Assembly (NCBI RefSeq): GCF_015471405.1 | Contig: NZ_BLVZ01000002.1 | Coordinates: 186,001-250,000, forward strand | Direction: 5' to 3' | Origin: Pseudomonas cichorii | Lineage (GTDB): Bacteria > Pseudomonadota > Gammaproteobacteria > Pseudomonadales > Pseudomonadaceae | DNA length: 64,000 nt | Shown: piece after piece, positions 37,615-48,416 of the stretch | Numbering within the stretch: the stretch's first letter is position 1 | Layout of the letters: the number at the start of each line of letters is the position of its first letter | Made by a program: the position numbers and the translations under genes | The notes under the pieces: generated by a model | Seen by the model: only the letters and a program-made list of their open reading frames with translations | Databases searched by the model: none | Told to the model about the DNA's origin: nothing

Positions 37615-37833
37615 ATGTATGTTTGCCTCTGCCAAGGTGTCACTGACGGCCAGATCCGGGATGCAATCCTTGAGGGCTGCTGTAGTTATCGCGAAGTACG
37701 TCAGACGTTGGGTGTTGCCAGCAAATGCGGAAAATGCGCCTGCCTTGCCAAGGAAGTGGTGCGTGAAACCCTGACAGAACTGCAAAGCAGCCAGGTTTCG
37801 CTGGCTTATCCAGCAGAATTTTCAGCTGCCTGA
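37615..37833 (+). CDS. bfd: Bacterioferritin-associated ferredoxin
   Basis: A 72-residue 2Fe-2S protein. Ligands Cys4, Cys6, Cys38 and Cys41 follow the BFD pattern C-x-C-x31-C-x2-C (MYVCLCQGV and SKCGKC). Bfd docks on bacterioferritin and reduces its heme to release stored iron. The bfr gene lies 200 bases downstream with a terminator between, so the two are separately controlled partners. Iron-starvation induction is likely from the Fur-like site upstream. Confidence 0.95.
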   Translation: MYVCLCQGVTDGQIRDAILEGCCSYREVRQTLGVASKCGKCACLAKEVVRETLTELQSSQVSLAYPAEFSAA

Positions 37834-37850
37834 ATTCCCCTATTTCAAAG

Positions 37851-37877
37851 AACCGGACCCTGTGTCCGGTTTTTTTA
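37851..37877 (+). terminator. Rho-independent terminator of bfd
   Basis: AACCGGAC (37851-37858) pairs with GTCCGGTT (37864-37871), then a T run. Confidence 0.9.
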
Positions 37878-38034
37878 TGCCTGTAATTCAAGCGCTTAGC
37901 GTCAAGATGCGGAACTCAAACATTCTTATTCTTATTTAATTTCACTTATTATTCAATAACTTAGGTTTGACAGGCTTTTAAGTGCAGCTCAAACTCGCGC
38001 TTTATATACACAAGCCATCGGCAGGACCTCGAAC

Positions 38035-38505
38035 ATGAAAGGCGACATTACAGTCATCCAGCATCTCAACAAGATCCTCGGAAACGAGCTGGTCGCGATC
38101 AATCAGTACTTCCTGCATGCCCGCATGTATGAAGATTGGGGTCTGAAAAAACTGGGCGCTCATGAGTATCGCGAGTCCATCGACGAGATGAAGCACGCCG
38201 ACAAGCTCATCAAGCGCATCCTGTTCCTCGAAGGCCTGCCTAACCTGCAAGAGCTGGGCAAGATCCTGATCGGCGAGCACACCAAGGAAATGCTTGAGTG
38301 CGACCTGAAGATCGAAAAGAAAGGCCTGGCTGACCTCAAGGCTGCGATTGCGCACTTTGAAACCGTTGGCGACTTTGGCAGCCGCGAACTGCTGGAAGAC
38401 ATCCTCGAATCCGAGGAAGAGCACATCGACTGGCTGGAAACCCAACTGGGCCTGATCGAAAAAGTGGGTATCGAAAATTACCTGCAGTCGCAGATGGGCG
38501 ATTAA
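38035..38505 (+). CDS. bfr: Bacterioferritin (heme-binding, BfrB-like)
   Basis: A 156-residue four-helix iron-storage subunit; 24 form a shell. Ferroxidase ligands are the Glu in [11 protein letters not shown] (18), [16 protein letters not shown] (Glu51, His54), Glu94 and [11 protein letters not shown] (Glu127, His130); the heme-ligand Met52 is present in DEMKHA. Position beside bfd matches P. aeruginosa bfrB. The upstream region is AT-rich. A strong terminator follows at once. Confidence 0.95.
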   Translation: MKGDITVIQHLNKILGNELVAINQYFLHARMYEDWGLKKLGAHEYRESIDEMKHADKLIKRILFLEGLPNLQELGKILIGEHTKEMLECDLKIEKKGLADLKAAIAHFETVGDFGSRELLEDILESEEEHIDWLETQLGLIEKVGIENYLQSQMGD

Positions 38506-38523
38506 GCCTTTTCAGCGACCGAC

Positions 38524-38560
38524 AAAAAGCCCCGCCTCTGACGAGAGCGGGGCTTTTTGT
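38524..38560 (+). terminator. Rho-independent terminator of bfr
   Basis: AAAAAGCCCCGC (38524-38535) pairs with GCGGGGCTTTTT (38547-38558). Confidence 0.93.
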
Positions 38561-38565
38561 TTGCA

Positions 38566-38643
38566 TACAAGCTACAAGCTACAAGCTACAAGCTACAAGC
38601 TACAAGCTTTTGACTTGAAGCTTAAAGCTTAAAGCTTGCAGCT
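38566..38643. repeat. TACAAGC tandem repeat with AAGCTT block, copy 2
   Basis: Six head-to-tail TACAAGC units (38566-38607) followed by TTTTGACTTGAAGCTTAAAG and further AAGCTT steps. The 3' part matches the copy at 22392-22436. The differing unit number shows that the heptad expands and contracts. Confidence 0.88.
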
Positions 38644-38656
38644 ATTCTATTCTGCT

Positions 38657-38980
38657 TCACTTCGCGCTTTCAGCCGCTTGCTTGAGCAGAGGCTGCAACT
38701 CACCGTTCTGGAACATTTCGGTGATGATGTCGCTGCCGCCAACCAGCTCACCGGCAACCCACAGTTGCGGGAAGGTTGGCCAGTTGGCGTATTTAGGCAG
38801 GTTGGCGCGGATTTCCGGGTTCTGCAGAATGTCGACATAAGCGAATTTTTCGCCACATGCCATCAAGGCCTGGGAGGCTTTGGCCGAAAAACCGCACTGC
38901 GGGGCATTCGGAGCGCCTTTCATGTAAAGCAGAATGGTGTTGTTGGCAATCTGCTCTTTGATCGTTTCGATGATATCCAT
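38657..38980 (-). CDS. grxD: Monothiol glutaredoxin (Grx4/GrxD)
   Basis: A 107-residue thioredoxin-fold protein with the monothiol active site CGFS (PQCGFSAKA; Cys about residue 29), WPTFPQLW and GGSDIITEM for glutathione binding. It binds a 2Fe-2S cluster between two monomers and passes it to other proteins. It is next to the bfd-bfr pair as in P. aeruginosa. Confidence 0.95.
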   Translation of the reverse strand: MDIIETIKEQIANNTILLYMKGAPNAPQCGFSAKASQALMACGEKFAYVDILQNPEIRANLPKYANWPTFPQLWVAGELVGGSDIITEMFQNGELQPLLKQAAESAK

Positions 38981-39067
38981 GGAGCACCTCGGCTGAACTT
39001 TCCGACTCAGTTGTCGGCACGGTGGCGCATTGTAACGGAATCCCGTGCCAGACGCTCAGTCTTGAAC

Positions 39068-41176
39068 TCAGCAGGAAGTCACCTGCACAGGCACGCCATT
39101 CAACACGGCATTGCCGGACAAGACATCGAGCTGTCGCTCGTCAGTCAGGTCATTGGCACTGACGCCTGGCTGCCCCTGGGCGATCTCCATACGCACCCCG
39201 GCACGCGAATGCCCCCAGCCATGGGGCAAGCTGACCACTCCGGGCATCATCTCGGCACTGCCCAACACCTGCACTTCGATCATCCCGACCCGCGAGTTGA
39301 CCTTCACCTGTTGCCCGTCGCTCAGACCTCGACTGGCCAGGTCATCGGGATGCATCAGCAATTGATGACGAGGTTTGCCCTTCACCAGACGGTGATAGTT
39401 ATGCATCCATGAGTTGTTGCTGCGCACATGCCGTCGACCGATCAACAACAACTCCCCTGCTTGCGGCGCTGGTGATTCAATGAACCGGGACAGATCAGCC
39501 ATGATCACTTCAGGAGCCGCCTGGAGACGTCCATTGGCGGTTTTCAGGCGAGGTGTCAGATTGGGTTTCAATGGCCCCAGATCCAGCCCGTGCGGGTAAT
39601 TGCCCAAGGCCTCGACTGACAAAGCGTGAGCCGATGCCTCACCATAAAAGCCCTTGCGCAGGCCATGGTCGATGATTGCCGCAGGAGGCATCGTCGGTTT
39701 CAGTTCCTTTTGGGCCTTGGCCGCAAAAGCCCTGGCCAGCCCGACGAAGATTTCCCAGTCATGCAATGCGCCTTCAGGCTTGGCAAAGATCGCACGATTG
39801 AAGCGGGTGACGTTACGCACCGCCAGAAGGTTGAAAGTCGTGTCGTAATGATCGTTTTCCAGCGCCGAGGTTGAAGGCAGGATCAGATCGGCATAACGAG
39901 TGGTTTCATTGATGTACAGATCGATACTGAGCATGAAATCCAGCCCGTCCAGAGCCTCTTCCAACTGGCGCCCGTTGGGCGTGGACAGTACCGGGTTGCC
40001 GGCAACCGTGACCAAGGCACGTATCTGCCCTTCCCCTTCGGTCAGAATCTCTTCTGCCAGCGCCGAAACCGGCAACTCGCCGCCATACTCGGGCAAACCG
40101 GAAACCCTGCTCTGCCAGAGATTGAAATGCCCGCCTGAAGTCGAACTGACCAGATCCACGGCAGGTTCGGTACACAGGGTTCCGCCGACCCGATCAAGGT
40201 TGCCGGTCACCAGATTGATCAATTGCACCAGCCAGTGACACAGCGTTCCAAAGGCCTGAGTGGAAATTCCCATGCGCCCGTAACACACAGCTTTGTCAGC
40301 GGCAGCAAAATCACGGGCCAACTGGCGAATCTGCTCGGCAGGAATCCCACAACGCGGGCTCATGGCTTCGGCGCTCAGCGCCTTGATCGCCTCTCGCACC
40401 TGCTCCAGACCATCGACGGGCAAATGACTCTCGCGGGTCAGGCCTTCCTCGAACAAGGTGTTGAGCAGACCGAAAAGCAGCGCGGCATCGCCACCGGGCC
40501 GGACAAAGACATGTTGATCCGCAATCGCAGCCGTCTCGCTGCGCCGAGGATCGACCACAACCACTTTGCCGCCACGTTTCTGAATGGCTTTCAGGCGCTT
40601 CTCGACATCAGGCACCGTCATGATGCTGCCATTGGAGGCCAGGGGGTTGCCGCCCAGGATCAGCATGAAATCGGTGTGGTCGATATCGGGCACAGGCAGT
40701 AACAGACCGTGGCCATACATCAGGAAACTGGTGAGGTGATGCGGCAGTTGATCGACAGAAGTGGCCGAGTAACGGTTACGGGTCTTGAGCAAGCCGAGAA
40801 AATAGTTGCTATGGGTCGTCAGCCCATAGTTATGCACGCTGGGATTGCCTTGATAGACCGCGACTGCGTTTTGCCCATACTGCTGCTGAATGGCAAAAAG
40901 GCGCTCGGCGACGAGATCAAAAGCATCCTGCCACTCGATCGGCTGCCATTGGCTCCCCACACGCAACATGGGCTGGCGCAAGCGGTCGGGATCATTCTGG
41001 ATATCTTGCAGGGCCACGGCCTTGGGACAGATGTGGCCACGGCTGAAACCATCGAGCGGGTCGCCCTTGATCGAGGTGATGATCGGGGCAGCATCCGGGG
41101 ATGCACTGGTTTCGATGGTGAGGCCGCAGATGGCCTCGCACAGGTGGCAAGCGCGGTGGTGCTCGGTCCTGATCAT
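39068..41176 (-). CDS. Molybdopterin-dependent oxidoreductase (formate dehydrogenase/nitrate reductase family)
   Basis: A 702-residue protein of the DMSO reductase superfamily. N-terminal CHLCEAICG...CPK (Cys at about 10, 13, 17 and 50) binds one 4Fe-4S cluster; bis-MGD contacts appear in LILGGNPLASNGS, VVVDPRRSETA and, at the C-terminus, SLPHGWGHSRAG. There is no Tat signal, so it is cytoplasmic. No FdhB- or NarH-like partner gene is adjacent. Similar Pseudomonas proteins are annotated only generically; the substrate is unknown. It is flanked by grxD and a small unknown gene. Confidence 0.85.
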   Translation of the reverse strand: MIRTEHHRACHLCEAICGLTIETSASPDAAPIITSIKGDPLDGFSRGHICPKAVALQDIQNDPDRLRQPMLRVGSQWQPIEWQDAFDLVAERLFAIQQQYGQNAVAVYQGNPSVHNYGLTTHSNYFLGLLKTRNRYSATSVDQLPHHLTSFLMYGHGLLLPVPDIDHTDFMLILGGNPLASNGSIMTVPDVEKRLKAIQKRGGKVVVVDPRRSETAAIADQHVFVRPGGDAALLFGLLNTLFEEGLTRESHLPVDGLEQVREAIKALSAEAMSPRCGIPAEQIRQLARDFAAADKAVCYGRMGISTQAFGTLCHWLVQLINLVTGNLDRVGGTLCTEPAVDLVSSTSGGHFNLWQSRVSGLPEYGGELPVSALAEEILTEGEGQIRALVTVAGNPVLSTPNGRQLEEALDGLDFMLSIDLYINETTRYADLILPSTSALENDHYDTTFNLLAVRNVTRFNRAIFAKPEGALHDWEIFVGLARAFAAKAQKELKPTMPPAAIIDHGLRKGFYGEASAHALSVEALGNYPHGLDLGPLKPNLTPRLKTANGRLQAAPEVIMADLSRFIESPAPQAGELLLIGRRHVRSNNSWMHNYHRLVKGKPRHQLLMHPDDLASRGLSDGQQVKVNSRVGMIEVQVLGSAEMMPGVVSLPHGWGHSRAGVRMEIAQGQPGVSANDLTDERQLDVLSGNAVLNGVPVQVTSC

Positions 41177-41310
41177 CGCAGCCTCATATTCTTGTCATGG
41201 CAGTCACGATTGATTGCATTGACAAGAATATGGAACGTTACTGCCGAGCGCGCCAGAGACGTTCGTCTCGTGAATCGCGGGCCATCAGGCGGGCGGATGG
41301 CCTCAGTCGG

Positions 41311-41604
41311 TCAGTTGCCGATGGGGGTCACGACCTTACGCTGCAACTGGATTTCAGTGACAGTTTCGATCTGCTCCTGAGCGACATGCACGCCCGTCAG
41401 TTCGCCGATCAGACGCCAGTGGTCATCAAGACCTGAACTGATGGTCGCCATACGGTCGATCATGCGACGTCCGGCAGCCCGCGTGACTTCGTCTTCGCTA
41501 CGCAACAACTCAAAAGACATCGACGTCATCGAAGCGGTGAGGTGCGTCAGGGTACGAGCGGTCAACCCAAGCAGCTCCGTTAGTTGTCGTTCCTTTGAGT
41601 CCAT
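41311..41604 (-). CDS. Small conserved Pseudomonas hypothetical protein
   Basis: A 97-residue mostly helical protein beginning MDSKERQLTELLGLTARTL, with MTSMSFELLRSEDEV and RMIDRMATISSGLDDHW helices. No signal peptide or known motif. An unnamed protein of this size lies at the same place in P. aeruginosa as I recall. It is 134 bases upstream of and in the same direction as the molybdopterin enzyme gene. Function unknown. Confidence 0.65.
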   Translation of the reverse strand: MDSKERQLTELLGLTARTLTHLTASMTSMSFELLRSEDEVTRAAGRRMIDRMATISSGLDDHWRLIGELTGVHVAQEQIETVTEIQLQRKVVTPIGN

Positions 41605-42019
41605 TCCCGGCTCCTCGATTGATATTGAGCAGTTACTTGTAACTCTTTATAACTCACGTAAGCAGTTAAGGAAACGGGCAACCTTTCAACGCCGTGAAGC
41701 ACGTCGCATAAGCGTAGAGGCACAAGACCGGACTTTTACAGGATCGGCATCAATTGCCAAGCACTGTTTGGTCAGTGTACAAATGCTGCCTTCTGCAATC
41801 AGCGGACCGGCCACAGGGCTGTTTCAACCAGCGCCTTTGCGGTTACGGACTTCGTTCTCTCTGAAGTAAGCATGCTATTGGTAAGACGCGACATTTTTTT
41901 ATACTATCGCGCCTTCCTTATTCGTCGCCCCCGTGCGGCTTTCGCCTCAGGTCATGCCGTTTTCCCGATAAAAACCGGCTTTCAGAACCTGCGGTCTGTT
42001 GCAAAAAAGGTAGTTAATA
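41605..42019. promoter_or_regulatory. argF upstream region
   Basis: 415 bases with no credible gene; a 142-codon frame crossing it overlaps the neighbouring gene antisense and has no family pattern. It contains the argF promoter and candidate ArgR site described separately. Confidence 0.45.
41878..41905 (+). promoter_or_regulatory. argF promoter with overlapping ArgR half-site
   Basis: TTGGTA (41878-41883), 16 bases, TATACT (41900-41905) form a sigma70-like promoter. On the minus strand the same DNA reads TGTCGCGTCTTACCAA, an exact TGTCGC-N8-AA ArgR half-site, lying over the -35 element. ArgR represses argF in P. aeruginosa; binding here is inferred. Confidence 0.55.
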
Positions 42020-42940
42020 ATGAGCGCCAGGCACTTTCTCTCGATGATGGATTACACCCCAGATGAGCTTCTGGGCCTGATCCGTCGTGGCGTAGAGCTT
42101 AAAGACCTGCGAAATCGCGGCGTGCTTTTTGAACCACTCAAGAATCGAGTGCTGGGGATGATCTTCGAGAAATCCTCGACACGTACCCGTCTTTCCTTTG
42201 AAGCGGGCATGATCCAGATGGGTGGTCAGGCCATCTTTCTGTCCCATCGCGACACCCAACTGGGCCGTGGCGAGCCGATTGCCGACAGTGCAAAGGTCAT
42301 GTCACGCATGCTCGATGCGGTGATGATTCGTACTTTTGCCCACAGCAACCTGACCGAATTCGCTGCCAATTCCCGCGTCCCGGTGATCAACGGGCTGTCC
42401 GACGATCTGCATCCGTGCCAGTTGCTGGCCGACATGCAGACTTTCCTGGAGCATCGTGGCTCGATCAAGGGCAAGACGGTGGCCTGGATCGGCGACGGCA
42501 ACAATATGTGCAACAGCTATATAGAAGCAGCCATACAGTTTGACTTCCAGTTGCGCGTGGCCTGCCCTTCCGGCTACGAGCCAAACCCGGAGTTCCTGGC
42601 ACTGGCCGGTGATCGCGTGACCGTCACCCGTGATCCGAAGGAAGCAGTCGCCGGCGCGCATCTGGTCAGTACCGATGTCTGGACCTCGATGGGCCAGGAA
42701 GAAGAAACCGCCAAACGCATCGCGCTGTTCGCCCCTTTCCAGGTCACTCGGGCCTTGCTCGACCTGGCTGCCGAAGACGTCCTGTTCATGCATTGCCTGC
42801 CAGCGCATCGCGGGGAAGAAATCAGCGTCGACCTGCTGGATGATGAACGCTCGGTCGCCTGGGATCAGGCCGAAAACCGCCTGCATGCCCAGAAAGCCCT
42901 GCTGGAGTTTCTGGTCGCGCCGTCCTATCAGCCAAAATGA
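42020..42940 (+). CDS. argF: Ornithine carbamoyltransferase, anabolic
   Basis: A 306-residue enzyme making citrulline from ornithine and carbamoyl phosphate. [10 protein letters not shown] binds carbamoyl phosphate (about residues 52-61), and [10 protein letters not shown] near residue 262 is the ornithine-site loop. The standard motifs argue against a toxin-resistant ArgK-type paralog. It overlaps the next gene, an ABC ATPase, by four bases, a pairing also found in P. aeruginosa as I recall. Confidence 0.95.
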   Translation: MSARHFLSMMDYTPDELLGLIRRGVELKDLRNRGVLFEPLKNRVLGMIFEKSSTRTRLSFEAGMIQMGGQAIFLSHRDTQLGRGEPIADSAKVMSRMLDAVMIRTFAHSNLTEFAANSRVPVINGLSDDLHPCQLLADMQTFLEHRGSIKGKTVAWIGDGNNMCNSYIEAAIQFDFQLRVACPSGYEPNPEFLALAGDRVTVTRDPKEAVAGAHLVSTDVWTSMGQEEETAKRIALFAPFQVTRALLDLAAEDVLFMHCLPAHRGEEISVDLLDDERSVAWDQAENRLHAQKALLEFLVAPSYQPK

Positions 42941-44010
42941 GTCATACCCTGCTGCTGAATCTGCGCAATCTGGCATGCGGCTATCAGGATCAACGTGTGG
43001 TGCAGGACCTCAACCTGCACCTCAACGCCGGGGATATCGGCTGTCTGCTGGGATCGTCAGGGTGCGGCAAGACCACGACCTTGCGCGCCATTGCCGGGTT
43101 TGAACCGATCCATGCCGGCGAGATCACGCTGGCCGGCGAAGTCATCTCACGCCCCGGCTGGACCCTCGCGCCGGAGAAACGCCGGATCGGCATGGTGTTC
43201 CAGGACTATGCGCTGTTTCCACATCTGAGCGTGGCGCAGAACATCGCCTTCGGTATCCGTAAACACCCGCGCCTGAATCAGGTGATCGACGAATTGCTGG
43301 AGTTGGTCAATCTGGGCTCGCTGGGCAAACGTTATCCTCATGAGCTTTCCGGCGGACAGCAGCAACGTGTCGCGCTGGCCCGAGCGCTGGCTCCGGAGCC
43401 GCAGTTGTTATTGCTGGATGAGCCGTTTTCCAACCTCGACGGTGAATTGCGCCGACGCCTGAGCCATGAAGTGCGCGACATTCTCAAGGCTCGTGGCACC
43501 AGCGCGATTCTGGTGACCCATGACCAGGAGGAAGCCTTCGCGGTCAGCGACCATGTGGGTGTCTTCAAGGAAGGTCGGCTTGAGCAATGGGATACGCCCT
43601 ACAACCTGTATCACGAACCGCAGACGCCTTTCGTGGCCAGTTTCATCGGGCAAGGCTATTTCATTCGCGGGCAACTGGTAGATCCACAGTCGGTACAGAC
43701 CGAAATCGGCGTACTGCGTGGCAATCGCGCCTATCCGGGCGTCAGCGGCAGTGCCGTCGACGTGTTGCTGCGGCCGGACGATATTGTCTATGCCGCCGAC
43801 AGCGACCTGAAGGCACGGGTCGTTGGCAGAACATTCCAGGGCGCTTCGACCCTGTATCGCTTGCAGTTACCGACAGGCAGCCAGCTTGAAGCCATCTTCC
43901 CGGGCCATGCCGATCATATGACAGGGGAAGAAGTCGGCATCCGGGTGACCACCGAGCATCTGGTGCTGTTTCCGGCTGCCGGGAGTGTTGCCGCGCATTC
44001 GGTTCTGTAG
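42937..44010 (+). CDS. ABC transporter ATPase of the FbpC/PotA type
   Basis: A 357-residue ATPase. Walker [11 protein letters not shown] (about residues 40-49), signature [18 protein letters not shown], Walker [15 protein letters not shown] and switch His in [10 protein letters not shown] are intact; a TOBE-type beta domain fills residues 240-350 ([20 protein letters not shown]). This length and tail are typical of iron(III) or polyamine importers. No permease or binding protein is adjacent, so it is an orphan that must serve a transporter elsewhere. Translation is coupled to argF (ATGA). Confidence 0.85.
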   Translation: MSHTLLLNLRNLACGYQDQRVVQDLNLHLNAGDIGCLLGSSGCGKTTTLRAIAGFEPIHAGEITLAGEVISRPGWTLAPEKRRIGMVFQDYALFPHLSVAQNIAFGIRKHPRLNQVIDELLELVNLGSLGKRYPHELSGGQQQRVALARALAPEPQLLLLDEPFSNLDGELRRRLSHEVRDILKARGTSAILVTHDQEEAFAVSDHVGVFKEGRLEQWDTPYNLYHEPQTPFVASFIGQGYFIRGQLVDPQSVQTEIGVLRGNRAYPGVSGSAVDVLLRPDDIVYAADSDLKARVVGRTFQGASTLYRLQLPTGSQLEAIFPGHADHMTGEEVGIRVTTEHLVLFPAAGSVAAHSVL

Positions 44011-44017
44011 ATCGCTT

Positions 44018-44067
44018 TTCGCGAATGAATTCGCTCCGACCTTGAAGTGAGAGCGAACTATTCCCGC
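44018..44067. repeat. Degenerate REP hairpin overlapping the end of ybaK
   Basis: A full left arm (44018-44037) is paired with a decayed right arm GAGCGAACTATTCCCGC (44051-44067) that already encodes the last codons of ybaK. Confidence 0.6.
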
Positions 44068-44528
44068 CCGATTGCGGCAAAAACCGCCTTGGTATGTTCG
44101 GCCAGCACCGCCGCCGACAACTCAACCTCCAGCCCGCGCCGACCTGCACTGACGTAGATCGTCTCAAAAGGCTGGGCGCTGTGGTCGATGAAGGTGCGTA
44201 AACGCTTCTTCTGCCCCAGGGGGCTGATCCCGCCCAACAGATAACCGGTTGCCCGCTGGGCCGCAGCTGGGTCGGCCATTTCGGTTTTCTTCGCCGCTGC
44301 GGCACTGGCCAGGGCTTTCAGATCCAGGGTTCCGGCAACCGGCACCACGGCCACCAACAATTCCCCCTTTTCAGTGCTGGCAAGCAGGGTCTTGAACACC
44401 CGCGCCGCTTCGAGGCCAAGCTTTTCGGCCGCTTCCAGCCCATAAGACGCTGCTTTCGGATCATGTTCGTAACTGTGAATACGATGTTCGGCGCGAACCT
44501 TTTTCAATAAATCCAGCGCGGGGGTCAT
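44058..44528 (-). CDS. ybaK: Cys-tRNA(Pro) deacylase YbaK
   Basis: A 156-residue trans-editing protein that hydrolyses Cys-tRNA-Pro. It has the YbaK fold motifs: AASYGLEAAEKLGLEAARVFKTLL, the conserved Lys and Gly residues in AAAKKTEMADP, and GYLLGGISPLGQKKRL. The start at 44528 (MTPALDLLKK) has GGAG upstream; the frame extends further without support. Its last codons lie in a decayed REP arm. Confidence 0.92.
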   Translation of the reverse strand: MTPALDLLKKVRAEHRIHSYEHDPKAASYGLEAAEKLGLEAARVFKTLLASTEKGELLVAVVPVAGTLDLKALASAAAAKKTEMADPAAAQRATGYLLGGISPLGQKKRLRTFIDHSAQPFETIYVSAGRRGLEVELSAAVLAEHTKAVFAAIGRE

Positions 44529-44877
44529 ACGACACTCCTGATAACTCAAGGCGGCCATTACTTTAGGCGAAATGCAGCGCAAAAGCCCTGTCTCAATACA
44601 TACACCTCAGTGATAGCCCTTTAAAATCAAAAAAATAATTCCTACACAAAATGGAGAAAAATCAAATTTCGCTGTCAGAAAATATCGTCAACGGTTCACT
44701 TTCAACCTTTGACAGCATTGTTTCTTGTCTATATTTTTTCGTTTACGAATATTTTTGAAATTCAATTTTCAACAAGATTCGTAAAACCGGTCGGGAATGG
44801 GGTTTTCCCGATACGGCAGATGATGAGCATCGGTGCTTTGCATACGAAGCCGCAAAAAACAAAAAAATGAGGTTCAA
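44529..44877. promoter_or_regulatory. AT-rich glpF promoter region
   Basis: 349 bases without a gene, strongly AT-rich, with the GlpR operator described separately and a GAGG ribosome site at its right end. Confidence 0.5.
44735..44752 (+). promoter_or_regulatory. GlpR operator before glpF
   Basis: The core TTCGTTTACGAA (44738-44749) fits the GlpR operator core TTCG-WTAW-CGAA except one central base. It lies 130 bases before glpF, whose operon includes glpR. Confidence 0.6.
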
Positions 44878-45729
44878 ATGACCATATCAATGCAACAACC
44901 GACGCTCAGAGGCCAGTGCCTGGCTGAATTCCTTGGCACCGCTCTGATGATTTTTTTCGGCACAGGATGCGTTGCAGCGCTCAAGGTCGCAGGTGCTTCA
45001 TTTGGCTTGTGGGAAATCTGCATCATCTGGGGTCTGGCCGTCAGCATGGCGATTTACATAAGCGCCGGTGTTTCGGGCGCTCACCTGAACCCTGCCGTCA
45101 GCATCGCACTCAGCCTCTTTGCAGGCTTCGAAAAGAAAAAACTGCCCTTCTATATAAGCGCACAGATTGCCGGTGCCTTCTGTGGTGCGGGGCTGGTCTA
45201 TCTGCTTTACATCAGCCTGTTCTTCGATTACGAACATGCACACAACATGATTCGTGGCAGCGTGCAAAGCCTTGAATTGGCGTCGGTATTCTCAACCTAT
45301 CCGAACCCGGCCATTTCAGTGGGCCAGGCGTTTCTGGTCGAGGTGGTGATCACTGCCGTGCTGATGGGCGTCATCATGGCTCTGGGCGATGACAGCAACG
45401 GCCTGCCACGCGGCGCGATGGCGCCTTTGCTGGTCGGCTTGCTGGTTGCCGTGATCGGAGCATCCATGGGGCCGCTGACCGGCTTCGCCATGAACCCGGC
45501 ACGGGATTTCGGCCCTAAACTGATGACATTCCTTGCAGGCTGGGATGAGATAGCGTTCACCGGTGGGCGCGACATACCGTATTTCCTGGTTCCGATCTTT
45601 GCACCGATTCTGGGTGCCTGCCTGGGTGCTGCCGGCTATCGCGGGCTTATCGCCCGTCATCTGCCCAGCGCCGTCGCCGTTGAACAGGCTCCTGAAGCCA
45701 TTCGCGGCAAAGCACAGACTTCCGCTTGA
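44878..45729 (+). CDS. glpF: Glycerol facilitator (aquaglyceroporin)
   Basis: A 283-residue MIP-family channel with six helices. The two NPA loops are HLNPAVS (about residue 80) and FAMNPARDFGP (about 205); the Asp after the second NPAR is typical of glycerol-conducting members. The start at 44878 has GAGG 5 bases upstream; a longer frame from 44833 would add a basic leader not found in the family. First gene of glpFK, 28 bases before glpK. Confidence 0.95.
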   Translation: MTISMQQPTLRGQCLAEFLGTALMIFFGTGCVAALKVAGASFGLWEICIIWGLAVSMAIYISAGVSGAHLNPAVSIALSLFAGFEKKKLPFYISAQIAGAFCGAGLVYLLYISLFFDYEHAHNMIRGSVQSLELASVFSTYPNPAISVGQAFLVEVVITAVLMGVIMALGDDSNGLPRGAMAPLLVGLLVAVIGASMGPLTGFAMNPARDFGPKLMTFLAGWDEIAFTGGRDIPYFLVPIFAPILGACLGAAGYRGLIARHLPSAVAVEQAPEAIRGKAQTSA

Positions 45730-45742
45730 ATACCCCCAATAA

Positions 45743-47263
<1,521 letters not shown>

Positions 47264-47355
47264 GCAGGACGGGGAGCAGATTATTGAAGCTGACAGCCGA
47301 GGCCCGGCTGCGGCATCATGGGCGCCATTTGCAGAGGGTGCCCTAAGGAAAAACA

Positions 47356-48111
47356 ATGAACCTGCCTCCCCGCCAGCAACAAATCCTCGAACTGGTTCGC
47401 GAACGCGGCTATGTGAGCATCGAGGAAATGGCGACGCTGTTCGTCGTGACCCCACAAACCATCCGCCGGGATATCAATCAACTTGCGGAAATGAACCTGC
47501 TGCGTCGCTACCACGGCGGCGCGGCCTATGACTCAAGCATCGAAAACACCGCCTACGCCATGCGTGCGGACCAAATGCGTGACGAGAAACAACGGATCGC
47601 CGAAGCCATCGCCGCACAGATCCCGGACAACGCCTCGCTGTTCATCAATATCGGTACCACCACCGAATCCATCGCCCGCGCCCTGCTCAACCACAACAAC
47701 CTGAAAATCATCACGAACAACCTGCACGTGGCTTCCATTCTGAGCGGCAAGGATGATTTCGAGGTCCTGCTGGCCGGTGGCAACGTACGCCGTGACGGTG
47801 GCGTGGTCGGTCAGGCCAGTGTGGATTTCATCACCCAGTTCAAAGTCGACTTTGCTCTGGTCGGGATAAGCGGTATCGACGAAGACGGCAGCCTGCTGGA
47901 TTTCGATTATCAGGAAGTCCGGGTTTCCCAGGCAATCATTGCCAATGCCCGGCAAGTGCTGCTGGCTGCGGACTCCAGCAAGTTCGGGCGTAACGCCATG
48001 GTGCGGCTTGGCCCTATCACCCTGATCGATTGTCTGGTAACCGATCAGGCACCTGTGCCGGCACTTCAGCAATTGCTTGCCCAGCACAAGATTCGCCTCG
48101 AAGTGGTTTGA
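47356..48111 (+). CDS. glpR: Glycerol regulon repressor GlpR (DeoR family)
   Basis: A 251-residue repressor. The N-terminal DeoR HTH reads [20 protein letters not shown] followed by [13 protein letters not shown]; the sugar-phosphate-binding domain has [13 protein letters not shown] and [11 protein letters not shown]. Glycerol 3-phosphate releases it from DNA. It sits between glpK and glpD, and operator-like sites stand before glpF and glpD. Confidence 0.94.
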   Translation: MNLPPRQQQILELVRERGYVSIEEMATLFVVTPQTIRRDINQLAEMNLLRRYHGGAAYDSSIENTAYAMRADQMRDEKQRIAEAIAAQIPDNASLFINIGTTTESIARALLNHNNLKIITNNLHVASILSGKDDFEVLLAGGNVRRDGGVVGQASVDFITQFKVDFALVGISGIDEDGSLLDFDYQEVRVSQAIIANARQVLLAADSSKFGRNAMVRLGPITLIDCLVTDQAPVPALQQLLAQHKIRLEVV

Positions 48112-48154
48112 TTCACATCGTTTTTTGCGAACTGTAGGACCGGATTTATCCGGG

Positions 48155-48211
48155 AAGGCCGCGTGCAATCTCATACAGATGCAGCGGCCTTTTCGCGAAT
48201 GAATTCGCTCC
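48155..48211 (+). terminator. Hairpin after glpR plus REP half-element
   Basis: AAGGCCGC (48155-48162) pairs with GCGGCCTT (48184-48191), followed by TTT; directly after it comes one REP arm (48192-48211) without a partner. Upstream a 14-base palindrome CCGGATTTATCCGG stands near 48140. Confidence 0.6.
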
Positions 48212-48342
48212 TGCGGGGCATGGCTGCACAGGCAAGCATTTGCGAAAATCGTCCTACGATGTTCGTTTTTATTCCTTTCCCCTCATCCTCATCAGTATTT
48301 TCAATAAATACTGACTGGCAGCGCCTTGTTTCTTGAGCTATG

Positions 48343-48360
48343 ATTTTCACAAACGAACAT
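48343..48360 (+). promoter_or_regulatory. GlpR operator-like site before glpD
   Basis: TTCACAAACGAACAT carries a full CGAACAT half and a weaker left half of the GlpR operator. A second lone ATGTTCG half-site is at about 48260. Confidence 0.45.
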
Positions 48361-48416
48361 CAATGTTCAAATTCGCCTTTCGTGCGTTATTCAAGAATTG
48401 TCCAGGAGGCCACCCA

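Noticed and set aside
38566..38607. Possible CRISPR array
   Set aside because: The unit is only 7 bases with no spacers; it is a simple tandem repeat and no cas genes are present.
42020..42940. Toxin-resistant ornithine carbamoyltransferase (ArgK) linked to the guanidino operon
   Set aside because: Carbamoyl phosphate motif [10 protein letters not shown] and HCLPAHRG are standard for ArgF, and the gene is 32 kb from the operon in conserved context.
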